The position numbers and the translations under genes were made by a program. Source: Liolophura sinensis (Eukaryota; Mollusca; Polyplacophora; Chitonida; Chitonidae). From it: 64,000 nt of DNA. The notes beneath the pieces are model-generated. The model was not told the origin of the DNA. It searched no databases and saw nothing but the letters and a program-made list of their open reading frames with translations. The stretch covers positions 51,145,682-51,209,681 of the forward strand of contig NC_088300.1 in assembly GCF_032854445.1 (NCBI RefSeq), read 5' to 3'. Below, piece by piece: positions 13,355 to 25,578 of the stretch (position 1 is its first letter; every line of letters begins with the position of its first letter).

Positions 13355-14030
13355 TTTCCCAAGCTTATACAGGGATTAAACTTCCCAAGCTTATACAGGG
13401 ATTCAATTTCCCAAGCTCATACAGGGATTAAACTTCCCAAGCTTATACAGGGATTAAATTTCCCAAGCTTATACAGGGATTCAATTTCCCAAGCTCATAC
13501 AGGGATTAAACTTCCCAAGCTTATACAGGGATTAAATTTCCCAAGCTTATACAGGGATTCAATTTCACAAGCTCATACAGGGATTAAACTTCCCAAGCTT
13601 ATACAGGGATTCAATTTCCCAAGCTCATACAGGGATTAAACTTCCCAAGCTTATACAGGGATTAAATTTTCCAAACTCATACAGGGATAAGATTTCCCAA
13701 GCTTGTACAGGATTAAATTTCACGAGCTCGTACAGGGATAAATTTCCCATGCATATTCAGAGATTAAGTTTCCCAAGCTCATACAGGGATAAAGTTTCCC
13801 AAACCTATACAGGGATTAAATTTCCCTAAATTATACAGGGAATAACTTTCCCAAGCTCATACAGGGATAAAATTTCCCAAGCTTATACAGGGATTAAATT
13901 TATCAAGCTCATCCAGGGATAAGATTTCCCAAGCTTATACAGGGATTACATTTCCCAACTTATACAAGAATAAAAATTCCCAAGCTTACACAGGGATTAA
14001 ATGTCCTAACCTTATGCGTGCATTAAATTT
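13355..14030. repeat. 26-bp minisatellite with 78-bp higher-order unit
   Basis: About 26 tandem copies of a 26-bp unit built on TTCCCAAGCTTATACAGGG. The first dozen copies are nearly identical and cycle through three variants: CTTATA ending ATTAAAT, CTTATA ending ATTCAAT, and CTCATA ending ATTAAAC. This gives a 78-bp higher-order period, with one cycle missing a member. Copies from about 13665 on are degenerate, with 1-bp indels. Most early units contain a HindIII site (AAGCTT). No unique spacers are present. Confidence 0.95.
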
Positions 14031-14279
14031 CGTGATCGCTTTGAGAAAATGACATAGAGTTTTAATAAAGCATGCATGCACATACCAGATCAAAGTTGCC
14101 CATCATCGTTGCCATTAAATAAAATTAATTTCATAATCTAGAGAAAACAATGTGCACAAAGGATGACAAACTTTTCTCTTGGGCATTAAAATCTGAGTCG
14201 TTTTGCATTTTCAATCTCAGTGAGAAATCGTTTTAGTTAAATTTTGATTTTAAGGCTAAAGCTTTAGGCTTTTTCTGTA

Positions 14280-14350
14280 TGAGCCCTTGTATAAGTGAAA
14301 TATTCTTGAGTATACGGCGCAAAGCACCAATCAAATAGATAAATCAAATT
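14280..14350 (+). mobile_element. SINE family 1, 3' fragment
   Basis: TATAAGTGAAATATTCTTGA, then a GTATACGGCG variant, then CACCAATCAAAT and ATAAAT: the diverged 3' end of family 1 without the rest of the element. It begins about 250 bp after the minisatellite. Confidence 0.75.
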
Positions 14351-14605
14351 ATCTGTAATGTCAGGTCTTATATATATATGAATGTGTATATGGATATACC
14401 ATCGACCTTTGACTAGTCACTAGAAAAGTTTCCCACATGTGATGTACATACTTGCACACCATACTGCATGATGATCGACAGTCTTTAATGACCCCTACAC
14501 TGCACGTATACACAGACTGTTTGTACGAGTGCATGCAATCCACCGCTTAGTCACCAAAATCTCACCAAACAGCGAGAGCGAGGAAATGTCAATTTTATGC
14601 AGCTC

Positions 14606-14744
14606 AGCCCAGTTTGACAAAGCGGTGTACGACATTTTTTTATCGTACATTTGTCGTACGATATTTTGTACGTCACTGTTACCATACCATTGTCGTATAT
14701 GTGCGATTACCGTTCATGTACGACATCTTTGTGAAACTTGGCCC
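14606..14744 (-). mobile_element. MITE-like element, copy B
   Basis: A 139-bp element with imperfect terminal inverted repeats: GCCCAGTTTGACAAAG at the left and, inverted, GGGCCAAGTTTCACAAAG at the right, followed inward by GTACGACAT-type arms. The inner 74 bp (14636-14709) match copy A at 10912-10985, in opposite orientation, with four mismatches. There is no coding capacity; it was probably mobilised by a transposase encoded elsewhere. Confidence 0.75.
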
Positions 14745-14821
14745 TATATTCATGGTCGAGACTCTGTCGTTATGTGGCAGAGTCGCGCACCTTATACTGC
14801 TGAAAACGTTCTCAAACTATA

Positions 14822-14978
14822 TTTTTTTTTTTTTTTTTTTTTGATTGGTGTTTTACGCCGTACTCAAGAATATTTCACTTACACGACGGCGGCCAGCATT
14901 ATGGTGGGTGGAAACCGGGCAGAGCCCGGGGGAAACCCACGACCATCCGCAGGTTGCTGGCAGACCTTCCCACGTACG
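14822..14978 (-). mobile_element. SINE family 1, 5'-truncated, with 11-bp target duplication
   Basis: On the plus strand it begins with a run of about 21 T (the poly-A tail inverted), then GATTGGTGTTTTACGCCG, the CGGCGGCCAGCATTATGG core and the GGGCAGAGCCCGG stretch, and stops at CCCACGTACG. The 11-bp sequence CTCAAACTATA occurs directly at both ends (14811-14821 and 14979-14989). This perfect duplication marks a LINE-type, target-primed insertion that stalled before copying the tRNA head. The long pure tail and intact duplication suggest it is fairly recent. The 153-codon frame crossing it is an artefact. Confidence 0.93.
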
Positions 14979-14989
14979 CTCAAACTATA

Positions 14990-17689
14990 AAGCATGCGAA
15001 CGTGTATGCAATGACAAGTATAACTATCCTGCTCTATACGAGATTATACATGTTGAACTTAGATTTACAGACATTGCTCCCCCCCCCTTCTTCCTCTCCT
15101 TCATCCATCCATTTCTTTCTTCCTGAATCTCTCTTCAATCGCTTGACTGAATTCTTAATAGAAGATATTAAGCTATGATTGTGGGTGAAATTGATTCTAA
15201 ATTCGATACTTTCATGAAAACGCGGCCGTTCACGCTGTGATGACCAAGACGGCGTTTCTGATGGATATTTAGTCCGAGTGAATAAGTTTAAGTGGAGAGA
15301 TGTTTTCGGATGAGCGCTTACGACTAAGGAGATACTCTGTCGGATCAACTGCGAGCGAGTCTCTTGTGAAGGATTGGAACACAAAGCCGACTGAACCTTA
15401 CAGAATAAGCCTCCGGCCCAAAACTGGGTTCAATGGCTGACAGTTTTGTCGTTTTGCACAATTGAGAAAGGGAATTATATTCACTGTATCTCTTTTTTTA
15501 CCTCGCAATTTCCATTCATTTTTTTGTCAATATTTCTGTCTAAATTTGACTGGCTCCAAAGCAAAAATGGCCAATACCAACTACTGCGCATGCATGCAGA
15601 AGTTGTGTACATGCATATATATGATGAGGAGTCTGGGGGTTTTATAGGCCTATATGTATAGACCTTTCATAAACGCGCTTAAAGGAAGTTACAAATGAGA
15701 CGCAGTAATGACCGACTGGTATATGCACGTATAGTAACGTCTTTGGCGTCAAAAGAGTTTTTTGTTATAAAAGCACTGTATCCTAACACATTGTGCGCGT
15801 ACCCTACAGTGATCCATAATGGCGCTTAGTACAGCTCGTGATGACACAGTGATAAGCAGTGAAACAGGCATTCGATGAATCGGATAAATTTTATACTTAA
15901 AGATCTTAAGGAACATTTGCTTGATAATTGAGGGAAAAGCATCTGAAATTAGAGTCCAAGATCTCATAAAATGTTTCATGAATTAATCAACTACAAAGGT
16001 AAGTTTCGTATTCTAACGTCGCTTGTGACTGAACGTTTTGAAACTTTGCCCGTCTGTCAATCTGCTGTGGCTTCAACTCGTCACTCAGTAAATCATGCAA
16101 TCAGTTTCTTCAATCTGAGACCAGAAATAGTCGATCAATCTCTATATTAACACGCTTTCAATCAAGACCTCAATCAATCAACCAAACAGTCAAATAATTA
16201 CTCGTGGATGATGTCGACTCTAACTGAACAAATAAGAACATGAATTTAGAACACAATCAGATTAAATGAAAGATGATCTAGTGCTTGTGTGTTCCCCTTT
16301 TCATATACATTATAATATTTTTGTTAACTCAGCACACAGTAACTGTATAGCACGATTATATTTCTAACACTTTCTTCTCCGTTAGTTTTATTGTCGGAAA
16401 CCAGGGTGTCTGTAAAACATTATCGCCATAATGGTTCCCGAAATTTCCTCTTGAACAAAGCTGGGAGGTTTCCGTGAAGCGGATAAAAGGGGGATTATCT
16501 TAGGACAACACTAAATTGCCGGCAGTTGTTTGAGAAACAGGGTGAATTTATTTTTCATTATATCTCACAAAAGCCGGGCTGTTTCCAACAATGCTGGAGT
16601 GTTGAGTTGTCGGAGCGTGATGAGCACAATACTCGATAGGACTCGTGTAATTTTATTAGAGATAGGCAAATAGCTATAGCTGTATCAGCCCGTTCTTCCC
16701 TTTTGTATGGTGGTGAATCTACATCGAGCTGTGGTGCGACTTACAAGTATTTGAGTTTATCAGAGAAAATCGGACAGAAAACACATCCGTAATTTCAGTA
16801 CACCATGTGAGCCTTGTTAGACTCTAGGAAGGATATCCGCGATACAACAATACAAACAACTGTATCCAGAAAATCATAAGTTAAAGGGCCTATGTTTTCA
16901 AATGAAAATTTGCGGCCTCTATAGCATAGCCGATTATTGCATCTGGTAAATTCACGACTGATTTCTTGAGAATCTGCGCGGTTCTGGTTTAGATGCCTAT
17001 GTACATGTGGACCCAAGTTAACGTGCCGGATCAATTGATTGGTTAATTTAACGACAGATGTACATTTAATGACAACAAATTTTAGAAGGCCAGTCATTGC
17101 GTTTGTATAATTCAGTGTGTGGACTCTTCATGAATGAACTCAAAAGACTGCAAGGACTGCTGCGCTCCCTTCCTTTACGAGAGCTATAGTTATATCAAAA
17201 GTTCCAATCATATACAATCTTCTGTATCAGCGATGACTCCAGAGGCCATGTAATTCACAAACTGACATTGTTCCGTGTTCGTTGGGTCAGAGTTCGAAAG
17301 CAAGTTAACATCGTATTCAAAAACTTTACAGCACAAGGTGGCAATGAGGCCAAGCTCTAGAACAGACGCTGAGAGTTATAATCTGGGGACTGAAAAAATG
17401 GCGAACAATGGAAGCTTTGTACGTATACATTTCTTGTGCTCGCTCCACTAGCGGTAAACTGTTGGGTATTGTCCACGCCATGCAGTAGGCATGATGGGGG
17501 CAAAAAAAGAATTATACATCACCAGATTATACATCACGCGAAAATGTTGCAGACCTCAAACAAGTACAATAACTGCATTCTGTTATAAAAGAAAATAAGT
17601 AGAGAGAAAGGAAAACAAGACAATACAAAAACATTTAAAAACCTCATGAAGTGCATTTATTTTTGATAAATGGAACGTGATACCAAACA
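14990..17689. other. Intergenic, nothing firm
   Basis: AT-rich sequence with frames up to 116 codons and no known similarity. Patches at about 15200-15440 and 16400-16620 are less AT-rich. CAATCAATC-type short repeats occur near 16135-16185. No gene or mobile element is recognised. Confidence 0.5.
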
Positions 17690-18270
17690 TCCAGATAGCG
17701 CCATTTTTCTAATCACTTTATTTCGTTTCCGGATGCGCAGAGAATCTTACATTTCCAAAAGACCTCTGCAGGAGTAAGACTTCACGCCATTGGCCGAGAA
17801 ACCTTTTTGTTTAATTGAGCCAATGGCTATTCATTTAATCTGTCGCTTGTTAATGATCAAAGATCAGGAAACCGATCAGAAATCCGGAGGCTGTTTTATC
17901 GACCCATGGCCTCTTGCACTGCGTCCTGTGGTAGCGGGGAAAATATGAGAGAGGCTTAGCTTCACTCATCAACTGTCGAACAGAACCAATTAGATCGGGT
18001 CAAAACGGTTCAATAAGGGGCTAATTTTGATGTTTCCCGCCCCTCTATTAAAGCAAAGGTCGCCTGGTGTTTATGTAGCTTGACTCTTGGGGCACAGCGT
18101 GCTTAATTTGAGGGGAAAACTTTGTATCTCTCTACTGGGACTATCTATGTTTCAACACCGGTCATATTCAAGGCTTGGGAAGTCTCTGAGGGACGAGTCT
18201 TTTCCTCAATGCGACTTAATTGGAGTGACGAATATAAACCACTTGACGGCAAATGAACACCAGTGCTGAA
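17690..18270 (+). promoter_or_regulatory. Proximal upstream block of NKX1, candidate enhancer or promoter region
   Basis: Balanced, high-complexity sequence 0.4-1.0 kb upstream of the NKX1 start codon. It contains CCAAT-type motifs (GCCAATGG near 17819), homeodomain TAAT cores, and GATCAAAGATC at 17855-17865. In reverse complement the last gives ATCTTTGATC, a TCF/LEF-like site. Position and composition fit a promoter-proximal regulatory region; binding and function are inferred. A 60-codon frame inside it is not protein-like. Confidence 0.4.
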
Positions 18271-18647
18271 TAGGAAGAAAGAGAAAATTTGTGTGTTTTC
18301 AAACAGGAGAGAACACACAACAGATGAGAAGATAAGTTTGGGCTCGGCTAACCTCTCAGAGTTTTTTTTCTAAAGAAAATGAAAGGAATTATACACACAT
18401 AAAACACGTTAGACGGCTAAAAGCGAATCGTGTGTACACGGAGAAGAGGGCGGAGGTACGACCACGTGCAAACACCAGGACAGGGCACCACTTTCATCCT
18501 CTCAAGTGCTTTAAACTATGTTCAGCTGTGTTACTGTTACTGGCGGTGATATATACGAGTCACCAGACAATAGCTATAATAGTGACAACTAATTGACAGT
18601 AACAGTTTATAGAGGCTACTTCTCGCTCTGTGTCTCGAGGAAGCGTC

Positions 18648-18659
18648 ATGTCCGGTTAA
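18648..18659 (+). promoter_or_regulatory. Three-codon upstream open reading frame before NKX1
   Basis: ATG TCC GGT TAA ends 37 bases before the NKX1 start. If the transcript begins upstream of it, scanning ribosomes would meet this tiny frame first, which could lower or condition translation. The transcription start is unknown, so its presence in the mRNA is assumed. Confidence 0.35.
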
Positions 18660-18696
18660 GGGTATCTTGTGGAGTGGTAAAAGACCTTAATTCGGG

Positions 18697-19063
18697 ATGT
18701 CTACCGCCACCGAACCCCTAAAAGAAAGGTGTGATGACATCGAGGCCCCATCAGACCCCAACAAACCCCCGCAACAAGAACTAGACACCGCTAAATCCAG
18801 CTCAGCTGTTTGCTTGCCAGCTGAAGCTTGGCGACCAGATGCTCAACAGAAACAACCCACGGCCTTCTCCGTGGAGGATATATTGTCCCCGAACAAGTTC
18901 CGAGGTGTTCCGATATTCTCTAGGAAACAAGACACCGCGGTGTCCAGAAACAGGCCTGCAGGTGAGAGACAATCAGATACTGGGATCGCGCCGTCTGAGA
19001 CGAGGAAGAGACCCCTGTACGACTCTGCACAACTGACGGACTCTGAAAAGGACAAAATCATAT
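18697..19063 (+). CDS. NKX1: NK1-class homeobox protein, exon 1
   Basis: First coding exon of a nuclear, DNA-binding transcription factor of the NK1 family (fly slouch, vertebrate Nkx1-1/Nkx1-2), which in other animals patterns muscle founders, neurons and mesoderm. It encodes residues 1-122 plus one base. The TAFSVEDILSPNKF segment (residues 55-68) is the NK-family N-terminal TN/EH1-like motif that recruits Groucho/TLE co-repressors. The rest is Ser/Pro/Gln-rich and probably disordered. ATG 18697 is the first start after an in-frame TAA at 18688-18690, with a purine at -3, so the start is well supported. The exon ends at a consensus donor (TAT then GTAAGTG) in phase 1, matching exon 2. The open frame running on to 19173 is intron read-through. 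An upstream noncoding exon cannot be excluded. Confidence 0.93.
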
Positions 19064-20510
19064 GTAAGTGTTCACAAAGAAGATCTAAGATAAAGAGTAA
19101 TACACAAACTTTTATATACATTATTATTAGCATGATAACGCTGAATCAATTCGCTTGTTGTTTCGTCGCATAAAAACGTATTAGTTTTAGCCACGCGAGT
19201 GCGGTAATTGCATGGTGAATGCTAAATAATATGAATATGGTAAAATGTTGAATAAAATGTCATAAAAATTCCATTATTCCAATACTCTGAAATATCTGTG
19301 AATGTATCCGAGGGCTTCTGATTGGCTATTCTTATGCACTGGTGATTGTGATACCGTACAACCCTCTGAAAATAACAAAAATAGACGTTTATATTCTGTG
19401 TCAATTAAAGTTATTTTATTTTTCCATTCATTAAAGACGTTATAACCAAGTAAATGCGTTTGAAACACCAATGCGTTTGAACGATAGTATACACATATTG
19501 CACTACATTGTACGAGCATACACACGGAAGGGTACCCATCTAAAGTTTCTCCATAAAAAAACTTTTCTTCTTACCATTACTAATACCAGTTATTTTGATA
19601 GGTACATAACATTAAGCTATAATTGAGCACATTTTGCTGTAATAAGAAACATCTTTTTTGTTCTCTTATCTCTGTGGTTTCCAGTGATTCTTACCGAAGG
19701 TTAATCGGTCTGCAGGGCCAATGAGAGCCAGGAGTTACTGCAGACATAGGCCTTTGTTTTATATCTTCAGGCTGATATACACTAATACGACATAACCCAT
19801 CAGACCACATAATGAAGCTGTATAGTTCCATTATAGGCGTTACTGTTATAGACAGACTGGGGGCTAGAAATGACTTTGAAAAAATGCGAAATGGAAAAAA
19901 AAAATCCAGAAAAAGAAATAGAGAAAAAAACATTACCCAACCAGAGTAACTTCTCGTGCACTGTTGGATTAAAGACAACTGCTGTAGGTTCCCATTTAAG
20001 CCCAGATCGATCGAATCTCTTTCCCAGATCAGTATTAAATCAGAAAAATGGCAGCAAAAAAATCAGAGAGCGATTAACTACGGAGAGATGGAGGTCGGCA
20101 AGGAACTAAAAACAATTAACTTAATGGGTTTTATTAAATTGGTTAATTTGGCAGCAAACGAACATGGGTCATTTGGAGAGGGTTACGTCGTTATGAGGGT
20201 CATTCAGTAGGGAGTGTCAGACACAGGGTCTGTGTTACACATTTGTAGGCAAGGAAACCTACGGTGCTCTGTGTATACATTCTCAGCTCAGGCGGTGACA
20301 GTGATCCCGCCAGACGGAGGCATTGCTTCGAGCATTTTTCACCGTACTCATGAATTACGCCACACTTTAAATAATACGTGTGTAATATGTTAATTTGCTT
20401 TCTCATTTCCCCAAAAGACATGCATGTGGAAACGTACACTCTTGGATAATGCCCATATACAGGCCTGTCAAACTAATCACGGATTTTAATAATCATTTTT
20501 CATTTTGTTC

Positions 20511-20513
<3 letters not shown>

Positions 20514-20588
<75 letters not shown>
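20514..20588. repeat. (TA)n microsatellite, about 37 units
   Basis: A pure 75-bp TA dinucleotide run within the NKX1 intron. It is self-complementary, able to extrude a cruciform, and likely to vary in length between individuals. The open frame of alternating Ile-Tyr across it is an artefact. Confidence 0.97.
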
Positions 20589-20591
<3 letters not shown>

Positions 20592-21304
20592 TGTAATGAA
20601 AATAATTCAACCTCATCACATGTTTTTCCAAGAGATTGTTTACTGAGAATAGATTTTGAATTTTTCTTTAAAAAATCTTGTGTTACAGTAATATATACTT
20701 TGAAGTTAAATTTTGGGAGAAGTGACAGTCTTATTGTTAAACAGTGTTTGTATATTTTAGGAATAACTTTGATAAAATAACGGAAAAAAGGGCGTTCAAA
20801 ACCTGTAATTATACAAGATGTAACCAGAGACCGAAAATTTTGTACCGGACAGTTACGTCCAACGATGAAAGTTTCCATTGTCAAAAGGAAATGAAGACAC
20901 TGGTAATATCAAGCGTGTATTTTTGTACTAATTGAAAATGTATCCAGTCAGGGCAGTCAAAACTTGGTATTCTGGAAATAAAGTCATAACTGGCATTATA
21001 CCATACATGCATGAAACCTTTAAACATTGAGAAGTAAAGCTTAAATTTTAGAAAACAAATTAGAAATCTAAAAAGTAATTTCGTAAATACTTTTTATTAA
21101 ATTAAATGCTTTTTACACGGTTAAAGTGACTGTAAATGAGATTTTCGGCAAAAATCTATATTCGTCAATCAAACCGAAGTTTCTGTATTCAAGTAGAATA
21201 TCTCGAATTGTTGCCTTTGAGTAAATATATGACTCGTACGTATACAAAGTCAAAATGATTCCACAGAGTCACACCTAAGACTTTAAAAGCGTTCAACATG
21301 AAGG

Positions 21305-21537
21305 GGATAGTGCAACGACTGGTTGACCCGTATCAGTATAATGGCTCGGGCGGGCGGCTTACTTGCCTTCAGTAAGTCGTCTCAGTGAAGCAGCACTAAA
21401 TAAAAGAGCGGTGGAAATCCGTCCTGCAACAAGGAGGCACATTACACGTACATGCACCCTAATGATTCCTTCGTCGTCATATGACTGAAAAATTGTTGAG
21501 CACGACGTTAAACCCCAAGCACTCACTCACTCACTCA
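21305..21537 (+). mobile_element. SINE family 2 copy within the NKX1 intron
   Basis: A body with GGGGATAGTGCAACGACTGG, TCAGTATAATGGC, GAAGCAGCACTAAATAAAAG and GGTGGAAATCCGTCCTGCAA leads to a 3' end GACTGAAAAATTGTTGAGCA, GACGTTAAACCCC and (CACT)n. I recognise this tail from mollusc-type SINE repeats. It differs from family 1 in body and tail but shares the TCAGTATAATG-type core with the copy at 44095-44345. The tRNA-like head is missing or unrecognisable. It lies about 250 bp before the exon 2 acceptor. Confidence 0.75.
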
Positions 21538-21746
21538 GATTGCAAAGAGTTATATGCGGCTCGCTTTATAAATTTTACGAACTTAATTACCGACAGTGAA
21601 CGCTAATGCATGCAAAGACGAGGTAAGTATTTGGTGAAAGTTAATTGTATGGGCTATTCTAAAATAAGATAAAATCCGATTGGATTTGCGCTGATCTATT
21701 TGTTGCCGGAACTATCGGGCATAGAATGTGCGGTATATGTTTATGA

Positions 21747-22376
<630 letters not shown>

Positions 22377-22634
22377 AATCTAAAGAAGAGTTTTCTAACC
22401 GAAATGAGGTACCCTATTATTCTCTGCCTATTTTGATGTGAGTAGCTATATATGCAAGACACAAAAAGAAAAATGAACAATACTTGGTTTTATTATGATA
22501 GATTAAATTTCAAACACAACTGAAATTTAAATTAAACCAAAGATATGAAGTTAGGGATATATTGTGTGAATGTGCGGAAGAGAACGAAATGTGTGTTGTA
22601 CAGGAACAGTTCTGTTCAAATGCGGATGGATTTG

Positions 22635-22640
22635 AATAAA
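22635..22640 (+). terminator. NKX1: Polyadenylation signal of NKX1
   Basis: AATAAA 259 bases after the NKX1 stop codon, the first canonical hexamer downstream. Moderately GT-containing sequence follows. It would give a 3' UTR of roughly 280 bases; a longer alternative UTR is possible. Confidence 0.6.
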
Positions 22641-23219
22641 GTCACATACGTAGATGTGAATAGCAAATGCATTTACTTCCTTTGCATCAGTTCTTTATAT
22701 TATTTGTTTTAATTACATTAAATCACGGCGTCCTTAAAAATATGATATTAATGCTCGATTGATTCATTGAGTGACTGGATTCGATACAGTGATCATAAGG
22801 GGAGATAAATCTGTGGATGAAGAAACAGCGTATAGCCCTCTACGTCATTAAAACTAATTACCATAACTGAATGTTCATTATCTGCTGAGTAGTTTCTCTG
22901 AAATCATGTAGTTTTTCTATTTTTATACTGTAGCTGCTTTGTTTGTTTTTCTTTTATATTTTGCCAATAGTTTTCCCTTGGATTCCTTCTGTAAATCAAA
23001 TGATTATTCATATGTTCATAACTATTTCCAATATCGCCTTTAATTTGTCAGTTTTCGGTTCAAATCCAAATAGTATCTATTGGTTTCCATCGAACATTTC
23101 ATTTCACTCTGTAATCACATCCATATTTACAAATACCTACATGTATTTGCCCAGTTTCTGCAGAAATTTTATTCTTTGCAGAATTGCAGTGACTACACTA
23201 TGACATGTTGCAACATTGG
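22641..23219. other. Intergenic downstream of NKX1, AT-rich
   Basis: AT-rich, with no gene or repeat recognised. An 86-codon frame of hydrophobic, Phe/Ile-rich composition at 22943-23203 is what random AT-rich DNA produces. Confidence 0.5.
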
Positions 23220-23600
23220 GCCCACGCTAGCTAAGATGGTTTAAGCGCTTGCTCACTGTGACGATTATTTACCGATGAGGTGGTGTATTCGAATTTACAC
23301 TGGTGGCGGAAGACAAGTGGTTTAAACGAGTGTTAGACTATAGGCAAACCGCAAGTTGGGCTTATTGTCACCAAGGCAAACAGACCAAGAGGTCGGAGGT
23401 GTCGAACAGTAGCCTGTCAAATGCCCGGATTGAAGAAGCATCCCTTGTATAGCTGACAAGCATCTCAATCACCCAGTCACATCCCACTCCTGTGGAGTCT
23501 TGAAACAATGAGAGCTGGATTCGAATTCGTAACCTCTTTGGTCACGGGCCTAACTGACACAGTGAAACATCGCCTTTAACCATCTTCTGGCGAGTGGGTA
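23220..23600. mobile_element. Candidate tRNA-derived repeat pair, head to head
   Basis: On the plus strand, TAGCTAAGATGGTTTAAGCG (A-box-like) is followed by GTATTCGAATTTA (B-box-like). At the other end, the minus strand reads a TCAGTTAGGCCCGTGACC segment and then GAATTCGAATCCAGC, another B-box-like site. The middle includes CACCCAGTCACAT, which also occurs in the SINE at 44095. This suggests two old SINE heads in opposite orientation; both are diverged and the boundaries are approximate. Confidence 0.4.
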
Positions 23601-25578
23601 ACTATTTGACTCATTTGTATACGATCTGCGATACAATATTATATCACAGATATGATGCATAAATCATATGAAATAAATATAGAATATATTTATAGACATA
23701 CATAAAATAAATGGATTGCTGCAACGCATGGATAATAATGCCGGTCGCATCTCTTTTCAATTTCAGCCCTTGTAGATCAATTTCAAAACTATTAATTCCT
23801 GAAACTTGTTTCTCTAGCTTCATATAAAAGAGAGAAAATAATATTCATCAACTAAACGACATTTCTAGGTTGCGTCTTCAAAACCACCCCAAGCCTAACT
23901 TCGTGAATGTCAGCTATACACGTAGACCGGTGGCATAAGATGTAACTCACACGAAATAGAATTCTGGCATTTCTTCGGAATCACCGAATCGTCAATTCTC
24001 TCTCATATATTTGTGATGACATCTTAATTTGGTTATACTGGATGATGAAGATTGTCACCAATCCAAGGGTTGGGAGTAAGGTAGGGAGCCTGGTTTGAGA
24101 GCAGTGTAACGGACAAGAGAGGCGCCAGATGCCGTTAATGTCCACATTAATTCCACGTCTAAGGAACGAATTAATGCGCGCACAATGTAAGTATTCATCC
24201 GCATAGCCTTCCATCTCACGGGTTGACGCGATCTAGTCCCGTCGGAGCTCTTATCCTGTTATCAATCTGCCTCTTTCTAATTGAAGCATTATTGCAAATT
24301 GTTTGCCGCTATTGTTTTCATAATAGGTCGGAAGCGTTTGAATTCTCCATAATCATATACAATGCAGGCAGCACGAGTTCCACGTCTTTGTGGTTTCCTC
24401 AGCCAGCATGGCTAGGCACTCTCGAGAAAATCTCCTTTTCCAAAGAACCAAATAGTGGAAGTAATTGAACTCGTCTCCCATCATTTTCCAACGGTCAAAG
24501 GTGTAACACCTTTCACGATTGTAATTTATATGGGATCTCAGTTTGTACTGTAAACGCGTTGGGGAAGAAACAACATAGCTTCTCTTTATTAAGCACGCTT
24601 CTCCATTATTGGCGTAATGAATTCACAAGAAATCTTGGATGGCTCCTGGGAGATAGAGCAAATACCCAGCAGTTGGGGGGGGGGGGGTGCTCAGGAGGCA
24701 AGGGGCAGCAGGACACAGGCAAACAAAGAGCCGTCTACGACTCTCTTCTCCCCAACACATGTGGCCTTGGGGAAACAAAGTGCGACACTAAACGAATTTT
24801 AAATGGAGATGATCTTAATTGGGAAAAATTGTTAAGATATCCGGGCTGCTGGAAACGAACTTGTGCCATTCATTTTGTTGTTGTTAATTTTCTTTGCCAG
24901 TGTATGCGTATAACGAGCAATATCATCGAGCTTGTTTCGGGCGTATTTCCCGTCACCCTCAATCAACTGATACTGCATGGGCAACGGCATTGTTAGAAAG
25001 AAAATATTTGTCGACAGGCAATTTAGTGCTGTATTTAAGCGCCAAACTACATTGTCCCCCGCACGCTCCTGGCTTTGTGGCAGGACACAGTGATAAGACC
25101 CACTCTGTCCCTCTGTCAAGGGTTGAATCCCTGTCTATTTTCTGGTCAATATCATACATATGCCGATTTTGGTATTGTTACCACTACATTCGTTCAATTG
25201 CATTCGGGCTTGACTTTTTTCTACAAATGGTCTTGATCTTTTCTCCCGCTCGTCCAAACAGTCTATATTAATCAAACACAGGCTAAGCTCGGCTTGGAGC
25301 AGATCATGTTTATATATCATAGGTCTACGCAGGGACAGTTGTGGTATTAGGCCATATAGTGCTTTCTCGAGATACAGACTATGTTGAGAAAATATGTGTG
25401 ATTGGTGAAAATAATAAAATAAAAAGATTAAAAATACTCCAGTTGACATACTTCATTCACAGTTATGCCAGCTTCAAATGACAAGAACAAACTGTGTAAT
25501 TAAAACTACCAGATGCATCAAACTACACAGGTGACTTCCGTTCTGCGTCCATGACTTCACTTAGTGACGAGGAAGTTT
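23601..25578. other. Intergenic with a GC-richer block and a G13 run
   Basis: 23601-24210 is AT-rich. About 24220-25270 is more balanced, with several overlapping frames (up to 145 codons) that have no recognisable similarity; it contains a 13-G run at 24675-24687. It may be another noncoding regulatory block. No gene is supported. Confidence 0.45.

Noticed and set aside
13355-14030. CRISPR-like array or palindromic repeat array
   Set aside because: Direct tandem 26-bp units with no spacers; the AAGCTT palindromes are only part of the unit.
14529-14990. 153-codon open frame
   Set aside because: It reads through the MITE, a poly-T run and an inverted SINE; it is repeat-derived.
18697-19173. 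Single-exon 158-codon protein
   Set aside because: The frame past 19063 runs into the intron: a consensus donor lies at 19064, the downstream residues are unlike the family, and exon 2 supplies the matching phase.
20395-20646. Frame with alternating Ile-Tyr
   Set aside because: It is the translation of the TA microsatellite.
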